A stretch of 64,000 nucleotides of DNA from Acidobacteriota bacterium (GTDB taxonomy: Bacteria > Acidobacteriota > Terriglobia > Acidiferrales > UBA7541): assembly GCA_021788095.1 (NCBI GenBank), contig JAJYLB010000018.1, positions 1 to 64,000 on the forward strand, written 5' to 3'. Shown here one piece after another: positions 1 through 8,649 of the stretch; position 1 is the first letter of the stretch, and every line of letters starts with the position of its first letter. The notes below the pieces were generated by a model that saw nothing but the letters and a program-made list of their open reading frames with translations, had not been told where the DNA came from and ran no database searches. The position numbers and the translations under genes are program-made.

Positions 1-423
1 TCGTGACCCAAGCGAAAGCCTCCGATTGGTCTCAAAACCGCGTGAACAACGGCTTTGTACCATGAAAGAGGCTTTTCGTATTTTAAATTCGTGAATTATT
101 CAGGCTAACGACTCGCCTCATGGTCTCCTCCATGCTGCAATTTTCATCAGGTTCGTCTCGTTCGGGCCGTACTCCTGATTCGGGAACGGGGGAATGGCAG
201 TCAGGAGCGCTGCCGAATCCCGCGAAGGCGCTCCAAATCGCCTAGTGCGCCACTATCGGTTTCCTGTGCGCTCAGGTCAATGGACGGGAACTGACTTGTG
301 CCTGAAATCCTGCTGACGGGCTAACGCACGGACGACCCCTGAACCGCTGGCCTGTCCGCCCAACCCCCCCCCTTTTTTGCTGTTTCTCGGGTGTGGTAAG
401 CTCTGCGCAACAGGCGCGCTAGC
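1..423. other. Left-edge non-coding stretch
   Basis: I see no convincing gene here. Short open frames in this stretch have no family motifs and overlap the start of the regulator at 424 on the other strand. A run of nine C followed by six T lies at about 364-378. The 5' control region of the downstream regulator gene is presumably here, but I could not find a well-spaced promoter. Confidence 0.5.
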
Positions 424-2451
424 GTGGCGGTCACCGACCCACTGCCGCGATGCGTCGTCCACTTCGATCGGTTCGAGGTGGATATAGGCACGGGCGAACT
501 GCGAAGAGACGGCTTTAAGGTCAAGCTACAAGACAAGCCCTTCCGGATCTTGGCGGAATTGCTCCTGCATCCCGGTGAGCTGGTTACACGCGAGCAACTC
601 CGGCGAGTTCTTTGGAGTAGCGACACGTTTGTGGATTTCGAGGAAAGTCTTGACGCCGCTATCTATCGACTGCGCCGCGCTCTCGGCGATTCCAGCGAGC
701 ACCCCAAATACATTGAAACCCTTGCTCGCCGCGGTTACCGCTTCGTTGGCCATCTCGAGGAGGAAGTCGTCCTCGATGCGGAAGCCGCCCCTGGCCCGGG
801 TTTGCGCGCACGCGGCGCGGGGGCGAGCGACAACCTTGCTCCGCCTGGTGGACTAACTACGAGCGTTTTCCCGGAAAGCGCCCAGCCGCGCCATCGCCGC
901 AGGCTTGTGCGGACGCTAGGCGCAGTGGGAATGCTCTCCTTGCTAGCGCTTCTGCTTTGGTGGCTGCACGATTCCGCTGGGCTTCGCGGCCAACCCACCG
1001 GCGAAAAGGAAATCGCCAGGGGCGCCATTCGCTCACTCGTGGTGCTGCCGTTCCAGAATCTCTCGGGGGATTCCTCTCAGCAATACTTCGCCGACGGAAT
1101 AACTGAGGCTCTTACCACTGACCTGGGCAGGATTGGTGAATTGCGGGTTATCTCGCGTACCTCAGCATCGCACTACAGGGGTAGCAGTGAAATGCTCCCA
1201 CAGATCGCGCAGGAGTTGGGTGTGGATGCCGTCGTCGAAGGAGGCGTCGCCCGTTTCGGCGGTCGTGTGCGCGTTACTGCGCAGCTTATTCAGGCGCGGA
1301 GCGACCGCCACCTGTGGTCACGAAGCTATGAGGGGGACGCCCGTGACGCTCTCGGGTTAGAAGACGAAGCCGCCCGCGACATTGCGGAGGAGGTGCAGGT
1401 CCGCGTCTGGCCACTGCAACAAAGACGCCCTGCGCCCTCCGGGCCCCTCGATCTGGCCGTCGAAGAGGAGTACTTTCGCGGCCGCTATGAGCTGAACACG
1501 TGGACCGAGGCGGGGTTGAAGAGCAGCATCGGACACTTCATGACGGTCTCAGAAGCTGACCCAGGCTATGCCCCGGGCTGGGCGGGACTGGCGGCAGCCT
1601 ACTCCCTTCTGGGCCTGTTCGACTATGCACCCAGGCACGCCGCACTCGTGCAGGCCCGCGCCGCGGCTCAAAGAGCGCTCGCACTCGATCCGTCACTCCC
1701 TGAAGCGCATGTCTTCCTTGCCAGCTCCACATGGCCTCTCGAGTGGTCGGTCCTCGTGTCGCCCTACCGAGCTCGGCAGGCCTACGCCGACGCCGAGAAG
1801 GAGCTGCGCTTAGCCATCGCCCTCAATCCAAACGATGCCATCGCCCACCAATGGCTCGGGTACCACCTGGCCGCGTCGGGCCGGCTCGATGACGCCATCG
1901 CAGAAATGAAACGAGCGTGCGAACTCGACCCGCTATCTCCCAATACTCAGAACTCCCTCGGTGCCGTTTACTACTGGGCCGGCCGCGACGACGAGGCGCT
2001 TGCCCAGTTCCGCGAAGTGCCCGACCCTGACGCCAACTCCGAGCGGCGCCACCAGCGCATGGCATTGATTTACGAGCGAAAAGGGATGCCCCAAAGCGCC
2101 CTGGCGGAGCTGCTCACCTCTCTCCGTTTGGCCCATAAGCAGCCCCTGGCCGCCTCGGTCGAGCGAGCGTACCGCTCAGGGGGCTACTCTGCCGCGCGCA
2201 GGGTCTATCTGCGCGGTGATATTCGCGATCGGGAGCACCTTGCCGCTGTCGGCCACCCGCTGGGCGCGCTGGAAATTGCTGCCGATTACGCTTTACTCGG
2301 GAATACCCGCTTTTCGCTGCGATGGCTCCGCACCGCTGTGCACCAACGGGATCTGAGCGTGATATATATCAAGATCGACGACCGATTCCAGTCGCTGCAC
2401 TCCGAGCCACGCTTTCGGAACCTTCTCGCGCAGCTTGGCCTGCCTCCCTAG
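424..2451 (+). CDS. CadC-like winged-helix regulator with TPR sensor domain
   Basis: 675 aa, GTG start. Residues about 10-105 form an OmpR/PhoB-type winged-helix DNA-binding domain (VKLQDKPFRILAELL, then IYRLRRALGDS and TLARRGYRFVG at the wing). One membrane segment follows at about residues 160-180. The outside part begins with the SLVVLPFQNLSGD...YFADGITEALTTDL block, typical of CadC-like and cyclase-associated TolB-like domains, and continues into TPR repeats to the C terminus. This is the common one-component membrane-bound regulator design, in which an external signal is passed straight to the DNA-binding head. There is no receiver domain. The target and signal are unknown. The gene stands alone and precedes a tRNA-Ser-like fragment, so it may belong to accessory DNA. 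Confidence 0.85.
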   Translation: MAVTDPLPRCVVHFDRFEVDIGTGELRRDGFKVKLQDKPFRILAELLLHPGELVTREQLRRVLWSSDTFVDFEESLDAAIYRLRRALGDSSEHPKYIETLARRGYRFVGHLEEEVVLDAEAAPGPGLRARGAGASDNLAPPGGLTTSVFPESAQPRHRRRLVRTLGAVGMLSLLALLLWWLHDSAGLRGQPTGEKEIARGAIRSLVVLPFQNLSGDSSQQYFADGITEALTTDLGRIGELRVISRTSASHYRGSSEMLPQIAQELGVDAVVEGGVARFGGRVRVTAQLIQARSDRHLWSRSYEGDARDALGLEDEAARDIAEEVQVRVWPLQQRRPAPSGPLDLAVEEEYFRGRYELNTWTEAGLKSSIGHFMTVSEADPGYAPGWAGLAAAYSLLGLFDYAPRHAALVQARAAAQRALALDPSLPEAHVFLASSTWPLEWSVLVSPYRARQAYADAEKELRLAIALNPNDAIAHQWLGYHLAASGRLDDAIAEMKRACELDPLSPNTQNSLGAVYYWAGRDDEALAQFREVPDPDANSERRHQRMALIYERKGMPQSALAELLTSLRLAHKQPLAASVERAYRSGGYSAARRVYLRGDIRDREHLAAVGHPLGALEIAADYALLGNTRFSLRWLRTAVHQRDLSVIYIKIDDRFQSLHSEPRFRNLLAQLGLPP

Positions 2452-2949
2452 CCGTGCGTGCCCGTCGTGGCTTGGACCGAGCGCAGAGCCCCGGATCATC
2501 GCCTCGCCAGCCGGTACGTATATTGAAGGAAATGCAGTGAGCAGTACAATCGAAAAGCAGGGAAGGGAAGCCCATTCCTCAGCTAAATGACGGCTGGCAA
2601 AGGGATTTAGCTGATTTTTCAACGCTTTGGACAAGCGGCGAAATCGCTTTTCAAGACCGCCGGTTTTAACCACTCACCCACTCCTCCGGGCGAATGCTGG
2701 CGTTGTAGCGTACGTAAGCAACGTATCCCCATTCCCGCGAACAATATATCGAGATGAAGGGCTGGGAATGCGGGATTAAAACGGAATGGTTAGGGGTCTT
2801 GCCCCTGACGATAGGCTCACGCCATCTGCGCAAATGGCCCCGCCTTTGGACCCAGACGTGCCTCTCTGAGGTCTTCAGAATCCCTGACTTCTGGGGAGAG
2901 AGGCAATGGTAGACTTGCGCCGAATGCCGACGGGAGTGGCCTGAAGCCA
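2452..2949. other. Gap with AT-richer segment and tRNA-Ser-like remnant
   Basis: 498 bases without a supported gene. An 8-bp inverted repeat AGCTAAAT/ATTTAGCT lies at 2581-2588 and 2605-2612, next to the tRNA-Ser-like fragment listed separately at about 2645-2687. The right part should contain the promoter of the kinase/regulator operon, but I could not identify one. Confidence 0.4.
2645..2687 (-). pseudogene. 5' half of a tRNA-Ser (UGA)-like gene, 3' half missing
   Basis: Read on the minus strand from 2687, the sequence has a GGAGGAG acceptor strand, a D arm of serine-tRNA type (GGTGAGTGGTTAAAACC), then GGCGGT and the anticodon loop CTTGAAA, i.e. a TGA anticodon. Directly after the loop the expected 3' stem (ACCGC) is replaced by AGCGA. 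No variable arm, T arm or 3' acceptor strand follows. The homology therefore ends at the anticodon loop, where tyrosine integrases often cut tRNA genes. I infer a remnant of recombination or integration. The call rests on about 40 bases read by eye. Confidence 0.5.
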
Positions 2950-4344
2950 GTGGAGGGAATTCGCAAGCCGAGTGCCGAGCCGGCCGGCAAGAGCGGCGTT
3001 GCCACCAGGGGGCGGCAGCCGGCCTGGAGTGAGCCAGGGGCGCGAACGGGACCGTGGTTCTGGCTGACGCTGACTCTATCGAGCACGACGGTTGTCTCGA
3101 TCGTGTTTCTCGTCTGGGAACTGATCGAGGACAGCTATTTCCGCAACCTCGACTACCGCACGCTCCATTATCTTTACATAACGCGCGGGATCGCTTCTTC
3201 CCTGCTGCTGGCATTCTGGGCGGCCTGGTACGTGCTGCGCGAGCGAAAAGCGAGCGAGCTGCAGTTACATCAATCGCGCGAGCATTACCGCGGATTGCTC
3301 GAGGCGTCGCCGGGAGCGGTGGCGCTCTACGACGGCAATCTGGTGATCACCGAATGGAACGCGGCGGCCGAGCGGCTCTACGGCTTCACCAAGGCGGAAG
3401 CGCTGGGCTGCCGACTGGCAACGGTGCCTCCGGAGAAAGAACCGGAACTGAGGGATTTTCTCGATCGGGCGAGGCAGGGCCACGCCGTGCTCGACGTGGA
3501 GACGCGGCGCCGCAGCAAGAGCGGAGAGGCGCTGGACGTGCAGCTCAGCCTGCTCCCGTTCCACGGCGTTTCCGACCAGAACTACTTTCTGGAAGTGACC
3601 AACGACATCCGCGAGCGCGTGCGCTTGCGCCAGGCGCTTCTGCAATTGGAGAAACTGACGACGATGGGAGAGATGGCGGCGGGCACGGCTCATCATCTGA
3701 ACACGCCGCTGGCCTCGATGCTGCTCCGCGTGCAGATGATGCGAGCGGGCGCAAGAGGAGACGTGGCGGCGGAACTCGAACACCTGGAAGCCAGCATCCA
3801 GTTCTGCCAGCAGTTCGTCCGGCGCCTGCTCGATTTCAGCCGGAGGCCGCAATCGAGCAAGCAGGCGGAGTCGCTGAGCAACACGCTGGAATCGGTGGTC
3901 CGCTTCCTTTCCCCGCAACTCCACGCCAAGCGCGCCCGGCTCAGCCTGGACCTATCGGCCACCAACGGCGACGCGGTCCTGGCCGACCGCAGCCAGCTCG
4001 AGGCGCTATTCATCATTCTGGTCAGCAACTCCCTGGACGCCATTTCCTCCGACGGAAATATCTCCATTCGTTCGTGGCACATCGGAGGGGAACGCATCGC
4101 CATCGAGATTGCCGACGATGGGTGCGGAATTCACACCGAGGATCTGCCCCGGGTTTTTCAGCCCTTTTTCAGCACCAAACCGGTGGGCAAGGGCACCGGG
4201 CTGGGCTTGGCGCTCGCCCGCAGTATCCTGCAGGAGCATGATGGTTTGATCCGGCTCGACAGCACGCCGCAGAAAGGCACCCGAGTTCACATCGAACTAC
4301 CCTGCTGGGACAAAGAGTCGTCTGACCGGAAAGGACGCGCGTGA
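2950..4344 (+). CDS. Membrane sensor histidine kinase with PAS domain
   Basis: 464 aa, GTG start. Two hydrophobic segments lie at about residues 36-58 and 77-96, then a PAS domain at about 105-225 (GLLEASPGAVALYDGN, then AAERLYGFTKAEALG). The HisKA dimerisation helix reads GTAHHLNTPLASML, with His249 the likely phosphorylation site. The HATPase domain has an N box (VSNSLDAI), a G1 box (DDGCGI), an F box (FQPFFSTK) and a G2 box (GKGTGLGLAL). The protein should autophosphorylate and pass phosphate to the sigma54-type regulator encoded next, whose GTG start overlaps this stop codon by 4 bases. Its place just upstream of the cytochrome locus suggests it senses a redox or respiratory signal, but that is inference. 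Confidence 0.93.
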   Translation: MEGIRKPSAEPAGKSGVATRGRQPAWSEPGARTGPWFWLTLTLSSTTVVSIVFLVWELIEDSYFRNLDYRTLHYLYITRGIASSLLLAFWAAWYVLRERKASELQLHQSREHYRGLLEASPGAVALYDGNLVITEWNAAAERLYGFTKAEALGCRLATVPPEKEPELRDFLDRARQGHAVLDVETRRRSKSGEALDVQLSLLPFHGVSDQNYFLEVTNDIRERVRLRQALLQLEKLTTMGEMAAGTAHHLNTPLASMLLRVQMMRAGARGDVAAELEHLEASIQFCQQFVRRLLDFSRRPQSSKQAESLSNTLESVVRFLSPQLHAKRARLSLDLSATNGDAVLADRSQLEALFIILVSNSLDAISSDGNISIRSWHIGGERIAIEIADDGCGIHTEDLPRVFQPFFSTKPVGKGTGLGLALARSILQEHDGLIRLDSTPQKGTRVHIELPCWDKESSDRKGRA

Positions 4345-5714
4345 AGACCCATCCTCCCTGCCGGATTCTGGTGGTGGACGACGACGAGAGTCTGGCCGAT
4401 GCGCTTCGAAGTTTCCTCACCCGGGAAGGATACTCGGTCGAGGTGGCGCTTTCGGGCGAGGAAGCGCTGGCGGTGCAGGCCCGCACGCCCGGCATCTGCC
4501 TGGCGCTGGTGGATCTGATCATGCCGCTCACCGACGGGCTGGCCTTGATGGATCAACTTCGCAAACGAAATCCGGAACTGGCTGTCGTGATCATGACCGG
4601 ATTCGGCACCATCGAGACGGCCGTCGAAGCCATGAAGCGCGGAGCGGAAGACTACCTGACAAAACCGTTCGACCAGGAAGCCATCCGCAAGAAGATCGGC
4701 CGAGTGATGGAAGTGTTCGAATTGCGCGGGCGCGTTGCCGAACTGGAATCGAATCTCAGCCGGGCGGCTCCCTCGTTTGAATCGCTCGTGCACATCTCGC
4801 CGCTGATGCAGCAGGTGGTGGAACAGGCGCGGACGGCGGCGGAAACCGACGCGTCCATTCTGCTGATCGGGGAAACCGGAACGGGGAAGGAGATGCTGGC
4901 GCGGGCGATTCATGGCGCCAGCGGGCGAAGCTCCGCGCCCTTTGCTCCGCTGAATTGCGGGGCGCTGCCGCGGGAACTGGTGGAAAGCGAGCTGTTCGGA
5001 TTCCGCCGAGGCTCGTTCACCGGCGCCTATAACGACGCGACGGGGCTGTTTGCCTCGGCCAACGGCGGGACGGTGTTTCTGGATGAGATCGGGGAGATGC
5101 CCAAGGAAATCCAGGTGAAATTGCTGCGGGTGCTCCAGGAGAAGGAATTGAAGCCTATCGGCAGCCCGCGCCCCCTGCCGGTGGACGTCCGGATTATTTC
5201 GGCCACGAACCGTCCGCTGGCGCAACTGCGCAACGAGGATTTGCGAAGCGACTTTTATTTCCGCATCGCCACCGTCATTATCGAGATCCCGCCTTTACGG
5301 AGCCGGCCGGAAGACCTGCTGGCGCTGATCCATCACTACACGCGGTCGCTCAGCGAGCGGTACGAGCGCGAGATCTCGCTGAACCGGCCGGCTCTGGAAT
5401 TGCTGCTGCACTATTCGTTACCCGGGAACGTGCGGGAGCTGATGAACGTGCTGGAAAGCGTGGCGGCGCTCTCGCGGGACGATCCGCAGGTGATCACCGA
5501 GCGGGACCTGAGACCGCTCTTGCCGAGCGATAAGCAGGAAGAGGTCGACGTGAGCGCGATCGGGCCGACCTTGACTCTGGAGCAGTGGGAACGGATGGCG
5601 ATCGAACGCGCCCTCCGCCGCTCGAAGGGCAATCGCACGCAAGCGGCTTCGCTGCTGGGTATTTCCCGGGATACGCTCTACCGCAAGCTGCGTGAATTCA
5701 AAGAGGATGCGTGA
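4341..5714 (+). CDS. NtrC-family sigma54-dependent response regulator
   Basis: 457 aa, GTG start overlapping the kinase stop (GTGA). The receiver domain covers residues 1-125, with acidic pocket DDDE, Asp58 in LVDLIMP as phosphoacceptor, and the conserved Lys in YLTKPF. The AAA+ domain at about 150-385 has Walker A GETGTGKE, the sigma54-contact loop GSFTGA (Ser variant of GAFTGA) and Walker B FLDEIGEMP. The C-terminal Fis-type helix-turn-helix reads NRTQAASLLGISRDTLYRKL. It should activate sigma54 promoters when phosphorylated. I looked for a TGGCAC-N5-TTGC promoter in front of the neighbouring cytochrome genes and did not find a convincing one, so the target genes are unproven. Confidence 0.95.
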   Translation: MKTHPPCRILVVDDDESLADALRSFLTREGYSVEVALSGEEALAVQARTPGICLALVDLIMPLTDGLALMDQLRKRNPELAVVIMTGFGTIETAVEAMKRGAEDYLTKPFDQEAIRKKIGRVMEVFELRGRVAELESNLSRAAPSFESLVHISPLMQQVVEQARTAAETDASILLIGETGTGKEMLARAIHGASGRSSAPFAPLNCGALPRELVESELFGFRRGSFTGAYNDATGLFASANGGTVFLDEIGEMPKEIQVKLLRVLQEKELKPIGSPRPLPVDVRIISATNRPLAQLRNEDLRSDFYFRIATVIIEIPPLRSRPEDLLALIHHYTRSLSERYEREISLNRPALELLLHYSLPGNVRELMNVLESVAALSRDDPQVITERDLRPLLPSDKQEEVDVSAIGPTLTLEQWERMAIERALRRSKGNRTQAASLLGISRDTLYRKLREFKEDA

Positions 5715-5942
5715 GCTCGCGCCCTCTCGTCAGGGCAACGCGAGCGAGCGTCCGAATATCCGACGCCATAAGTCCATCGCTCTTCCCCCGAGGGGTGGTT
5801 CCTCCGCACGGGCCAAACGGCCGGAGGGCCGCATCCACTTGACATTCCGCACCTTGCTACGCGTTTCTATCGGAGAGCCGCCGCACGGTGACACGCGAGC
5901 GGTCTGGCCTCTGACGTGCCCGTTCCGACAGGGGGCGGCTCG

Positions 5943-7175
5943 ATGTCCGAGACCGACGAACGAAGGAACTCGCAACGACGCTACCTGATCCTCTGGCTGA
6001 TCCTGGCGGTGTCGGCCATGGCGGTTTTGGGCGGAGTGCTGGTGCGGCACGATCGCAGCACGCTGCTGCGATGGTCGGTGTTCCTCTCGACCGATCTCGA
6101 TCAGGGCCGCGTCCTTTTTCAAGACAAACCATGCATCGATTGCCACTCCATCAACGGTGTCGGCGGGAAAGTCGGTCCCGATCTCGGCGAGCAGCCCGAA
6201 CCTTCCAGCCTCTCGTTCCTGGTCACCGCCCTGTGGAACCACGCGCCGAACATGTGGGAATACATGCGGCGAAAACACGTTCCGTATCCCACTTTCACCT
6301 ACGAACAGACCGCCCAACTGGTCGCCTACCTCTACATGGCCAGTCACCTGGACTCGGAGGGAGACCCCCGGCGAGGACGCCTGCTCTTCACAGCGGACGG
6401 GTGTGACCGCTGCCACAGCGTCGCCGGAGAAAAAGGCAAGCCGCTGCTGGAGTTCGCCGGTGCTGCTGCTCTCGAATCGCCGATGGCGTGGTCGCAAGCG
6501 ATGTGGAATGGGGCGCCGGCCATGAACGAAGCCATGCGCAAGGCCGGATTGCCCTGGCCAATATTGAACGATTCCGATTCGAACGATCTCTTCGCCTTCG
6601 TACGGCAGGACGTGGAAGATCCGGTCGTCCCCCAGCAATTTCCAGGCAATCCGGAACGAGGCTGGCGGGTTTTCCAATCCAAAGGTTGCATCGAATGTCA
6701 CACGCCGCGGGAACAGAGCCGTTCGTGGCCGGAGAACTGGCCATCGAAAACGTTCACGCAGGTGGGCCAGTTGATGTGGAACCAGGCGCCGGCCATGGCG
6801 CAGGCCATGCGCGAGAAAGGCCAGACGCCTCCCCGTCTCACCGGAGAAGAAATGGCGGATCTGGCGGCATTCGTCTACGCGTTGCGGTATTTCGATCCCA
6901 CGGGGTCGGCGATCGTCGGCCGCAGCGTTTTTCGCTGGCGCGGCTGCAGCGGCTGCCACGGCGAGGAGGCGCAGGGAACGCGGGTCGCGCCCGCATTGCG
7001 CGGCCACGGAACAAATTACAACTCGATTTCATTGGCCACGGCGTTCTGGAACCACGGACAGAAAATGTTCCAACGCAGCGAACAGTTGGGCCGGCGATGG
7101 CCGAGGTTGCAAGAAGGCGACATGGGCGATCTCCTTGCGTTCCTGAATGCGCCGGTGGAAAAGCATCAGCCTTGA
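5943..7175 (+). CDS. Tetraheme c-type cytochrome with four tandem class-I-like domains
   Basis: 410 aa from ATG 5943. A GTG nine codons upstream is possible, but the ATG follows a purine-rich stretch and directly precedes the membrane anchor. After one N-terminal transmembrane segment (about residues 13-35) there are four CxxCH motifs (CIDCH, CDRCH, CIECH, CSGCH), spaced about 90-110 residues. Each is followed by a copy of a WNxxxxM motif (WNHAPNM, WNGAPAM, WNQAPAM, WNHGQKM), whose Met could be the distal haem ligand. The protein therefore looks like four tandem copies of one cytochrome domain, exported and membrane-anchored. It heads the operon-like run leading into the ACIII-like genes and probably carries electrons on the periplasmic face. 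A TTGACA hexamer lies at 5839-5844 but has no good -10. Confidence 0.9.
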   Translation: MSETDERRNSQRRYLILWLILAVSAMAVLGGVLVRHDRSTLLRWSVFLSTDLDQGRVLFQDKPCIDCHSINGVGGKVGPDLGEQPEPSSLSFLVTALWNHAPNMWEYMRRKHVPYPTFTYEQTAQLVAYLYMASHLDSEGDPRRGRLLFTADGCDRCHSVAGEKGKPLLEFAGAAALESPMAWSQAMWNGAPAMNEAMRKAGLPWPILNDSDSNDLFAFVRQDVEDPVVPQQFPGNPERGWRVFQSKGCIECHTPREQSRSWPENWPSKTFTQVGQLMWNQAPAMAQAMREKGQTPPRLTGEEMADLAAFVYALRYFDPTGSAIVGRSVFRWRGCSGCHGEEAQGTRVAPALRGHGTNYNSISLATAFWNHGQKMFQRSEQLGRRWPRLQEGDMGDLLAFLNAPVEKHQP

Positions 7176-7469
7176 ACCCGGAAGGACCGGCGGGCGGCGT
7201 CCGATTTTCCGGCAGTGACCGATTTTCGTACGATGGCTGATGGTCCGCCCGGGCAGCCTTCGCTTGCCTCCCTTCGTGACGTGCGAGTTATTCCATAGCA
7301 ACGGCATGATTTAACGCGACCCTTCCCGATTCGCTCGAAAAATCGATTTTCCTGAGCAACTGGGCCGACGCGTGCGAGAAAGCCAGCGCCACGTCCTCGG
7401 CGGCGCGCTGTGCCACTTGCGCCCGCCCGGATGGGGCGACCGACAGGGGAAGAAATTTGTGGGGAGACG

Positions 7470-7850
7470 ATGCGCAAACATAAGGCTGCTTGGACGGTTT
7501 CGCTGGGACTGGCAATCGTGATCGGTTTCGCACCGCTCACCTGGGCAGGACCCAATTCGGAAGCGCAGAAGATGTTCGCGGATAAATGCGTTCGTTGTCA
7601 CGCCGATAACGGGAGCGGCGACACGGCGGTGGGAAAAGCGCTGGGCGCGGCCGACCTCCGTACTCCCGTGGTGCAGAAGCTGACCGATGCCCAAATTTAC
7701 GCTCAAATCGATCAAGGCAAGGGCAACATGCCCCCCTTCGGGTCCGGCCTGAGCAAAGTGCAAATCAACGGGCTGGTCGCCTTCGTCCGCTCGCTGGCCA
7801 AGACCTCCGAGGCAGCCAAGCACAAACCCGCCGCCAAAAGGAAGCGGTGA
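7470..7850 (+). CDS. Small monoheme cytochrome c (possible ActE role)
   Basis: 126 aa from ATG 7470, preceded by a GGGGAG ribosome site. A signal peptide (residues 1-26, ending TWAG) is followed by one haem site CVRCH and a likely Met ligand in GNMPPFG, the layout of a class I/c6-like cytochrome. The tail is Lys/Arg/Ala rich. It lies 7 bases before the pentaheme gene. In Alternative Complex III operons a monoheme cytochrome (ActE) is a regular member, so it may be a subunit or a soluble electron carrier. No lipobox Cys is visible, unlike classical ActE lipoproteins. Confidence 0.88.
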   Translation: MRKHKAAWTVSLGLAIVIGFAPLTWAGPNSEAQKMFADKCVRCHADNGSGDTAVGKALGAADLRTPVVQKLTDAQIYAQIDQGKGNMPPFGSGLSKVQINGLVAFVRSLAKTSEAAKHKPAAKRKR

Positions 7851-7857
7851 AGAAACC

Positions 7858-8577
7858 GTGACTCCTCGAGAGGGGCGCGAGAGGACAGAGAGTGGCGAAT
7901 CGCGCCATCAGCCGGCGACCGCAGGCGGTCGGCGTGACGCGTCGTCAGGCAGAGTGGAGGTGATTTTCCTGGCTGCCCTGCTGGTGGCGGGGCTGGGAGT
8001 GCTGGGGATGGCCCTCGTTAAGGCCGACACCCGGGGCGCTCCCGGTTCGGTGGCCGGCGAGTCCACGCCAGCGGCAGCGAGCGGGCTTTCGTCGGGCGTC
8101 TTCACGCCGGCACACCGCACTTTGCTGGAGGCCATGGAAGACTATTTCGACTACTTCCCCACGCCGGTCCAGCCAATCGCGTTCAACCACAAAATCCACA
8201 TCGCGAAGGGAATGAAGTGCCTGAGCTGCCACGCGGGGGCGGCGCTGGGGCCCCAGGCCGGCATCCCCAGCGTGACTTTTTGCATGGCTTGCCATCAAGT
8301 GATCGCGACGAACAATCCGGAGATTCAGAAGCTGGCTTCCTACGCCGCCGAAGGCCGGGAAGTGCCGTGGCAGCCGGTGAACTGGTTTTATCCCGCGGCT
8401 CATGTGCGGTTCTGGCATGCGCCGCACATTCGCGCCGGAGTCGATTGCACCACGTGTCACGGCAACGTCTCGCAACAGACCGTTGCCGTGCGGCAAAGCG
8501 ACCTGAACATGCACTTTTGCCTGAGCTGCCACCGGGAGAAGGAAGTTTCGGTGGATTGCGCCACTTGTCATGACTAG
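7858..8577 (+). CDS. actA: Pentaheme cytochrome c, ActA-like subunit of an ACIII-like complex
   Basis: 239 aa, GTG start. An N-terminal transmembrane segment at about residues 37-57 anchors a periplasmic domain with five haem sites (CLSCH, CMACH, CTTCH, CLSCH, CATCH) and extra His residues for bis-His ligation (FNHKIHIAKGMK, HVRFWHAPHI). Length, anchor and haem number match ActA of Alternative Complex III, and the gene order that follows (molybdopterin-type protein, four-cluster ferredoxin, NrfD-like, DUF3341-type) supports this. Sulfate-reducer Qrc complexes have a related cytochrome, so family placement is at the ACIII/Qrc level. It would accept electrons from the iron-sulfur subunit and hand them to soluble or outer-membrane cytochromes. 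Confidence 0.88.
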   Translation: MTPREGRERTESGESRHQPATAGGRRDASSGRVEVIFLAALLVAGLGVLGMALVKADTRGAPGSVAGESTPAAASGLSSGVFTPAHRTLLEAMEDYFDYFPTPVQPIAFNHKIHIAKGMKCLSCHAGAALGPQAGIPSVTFCMACHQVIATNNPEIQKLASYAAEGREVPWQPVNWFYPAAHVRFWHAPHIRAGVDCTTCHGNVSQQTVAVRQSDLNMHFCLSCHREKEVSVDCATCHD

Positions 8578-8649
8578 CGGCGCGGCAGCAGGAAATGAGC
8601 GCCCGGGAAATTTCGATGAGGCCGTTCCCGGCCGAGAGGGCCTGAAACG

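Noticed and set aside
5715-5942. Sigma54 promoter in front of the tetraheme gene
   Set aside because: No GG-N10-GC element with the right flanks. Only a lone TTGACA with a poor -10.
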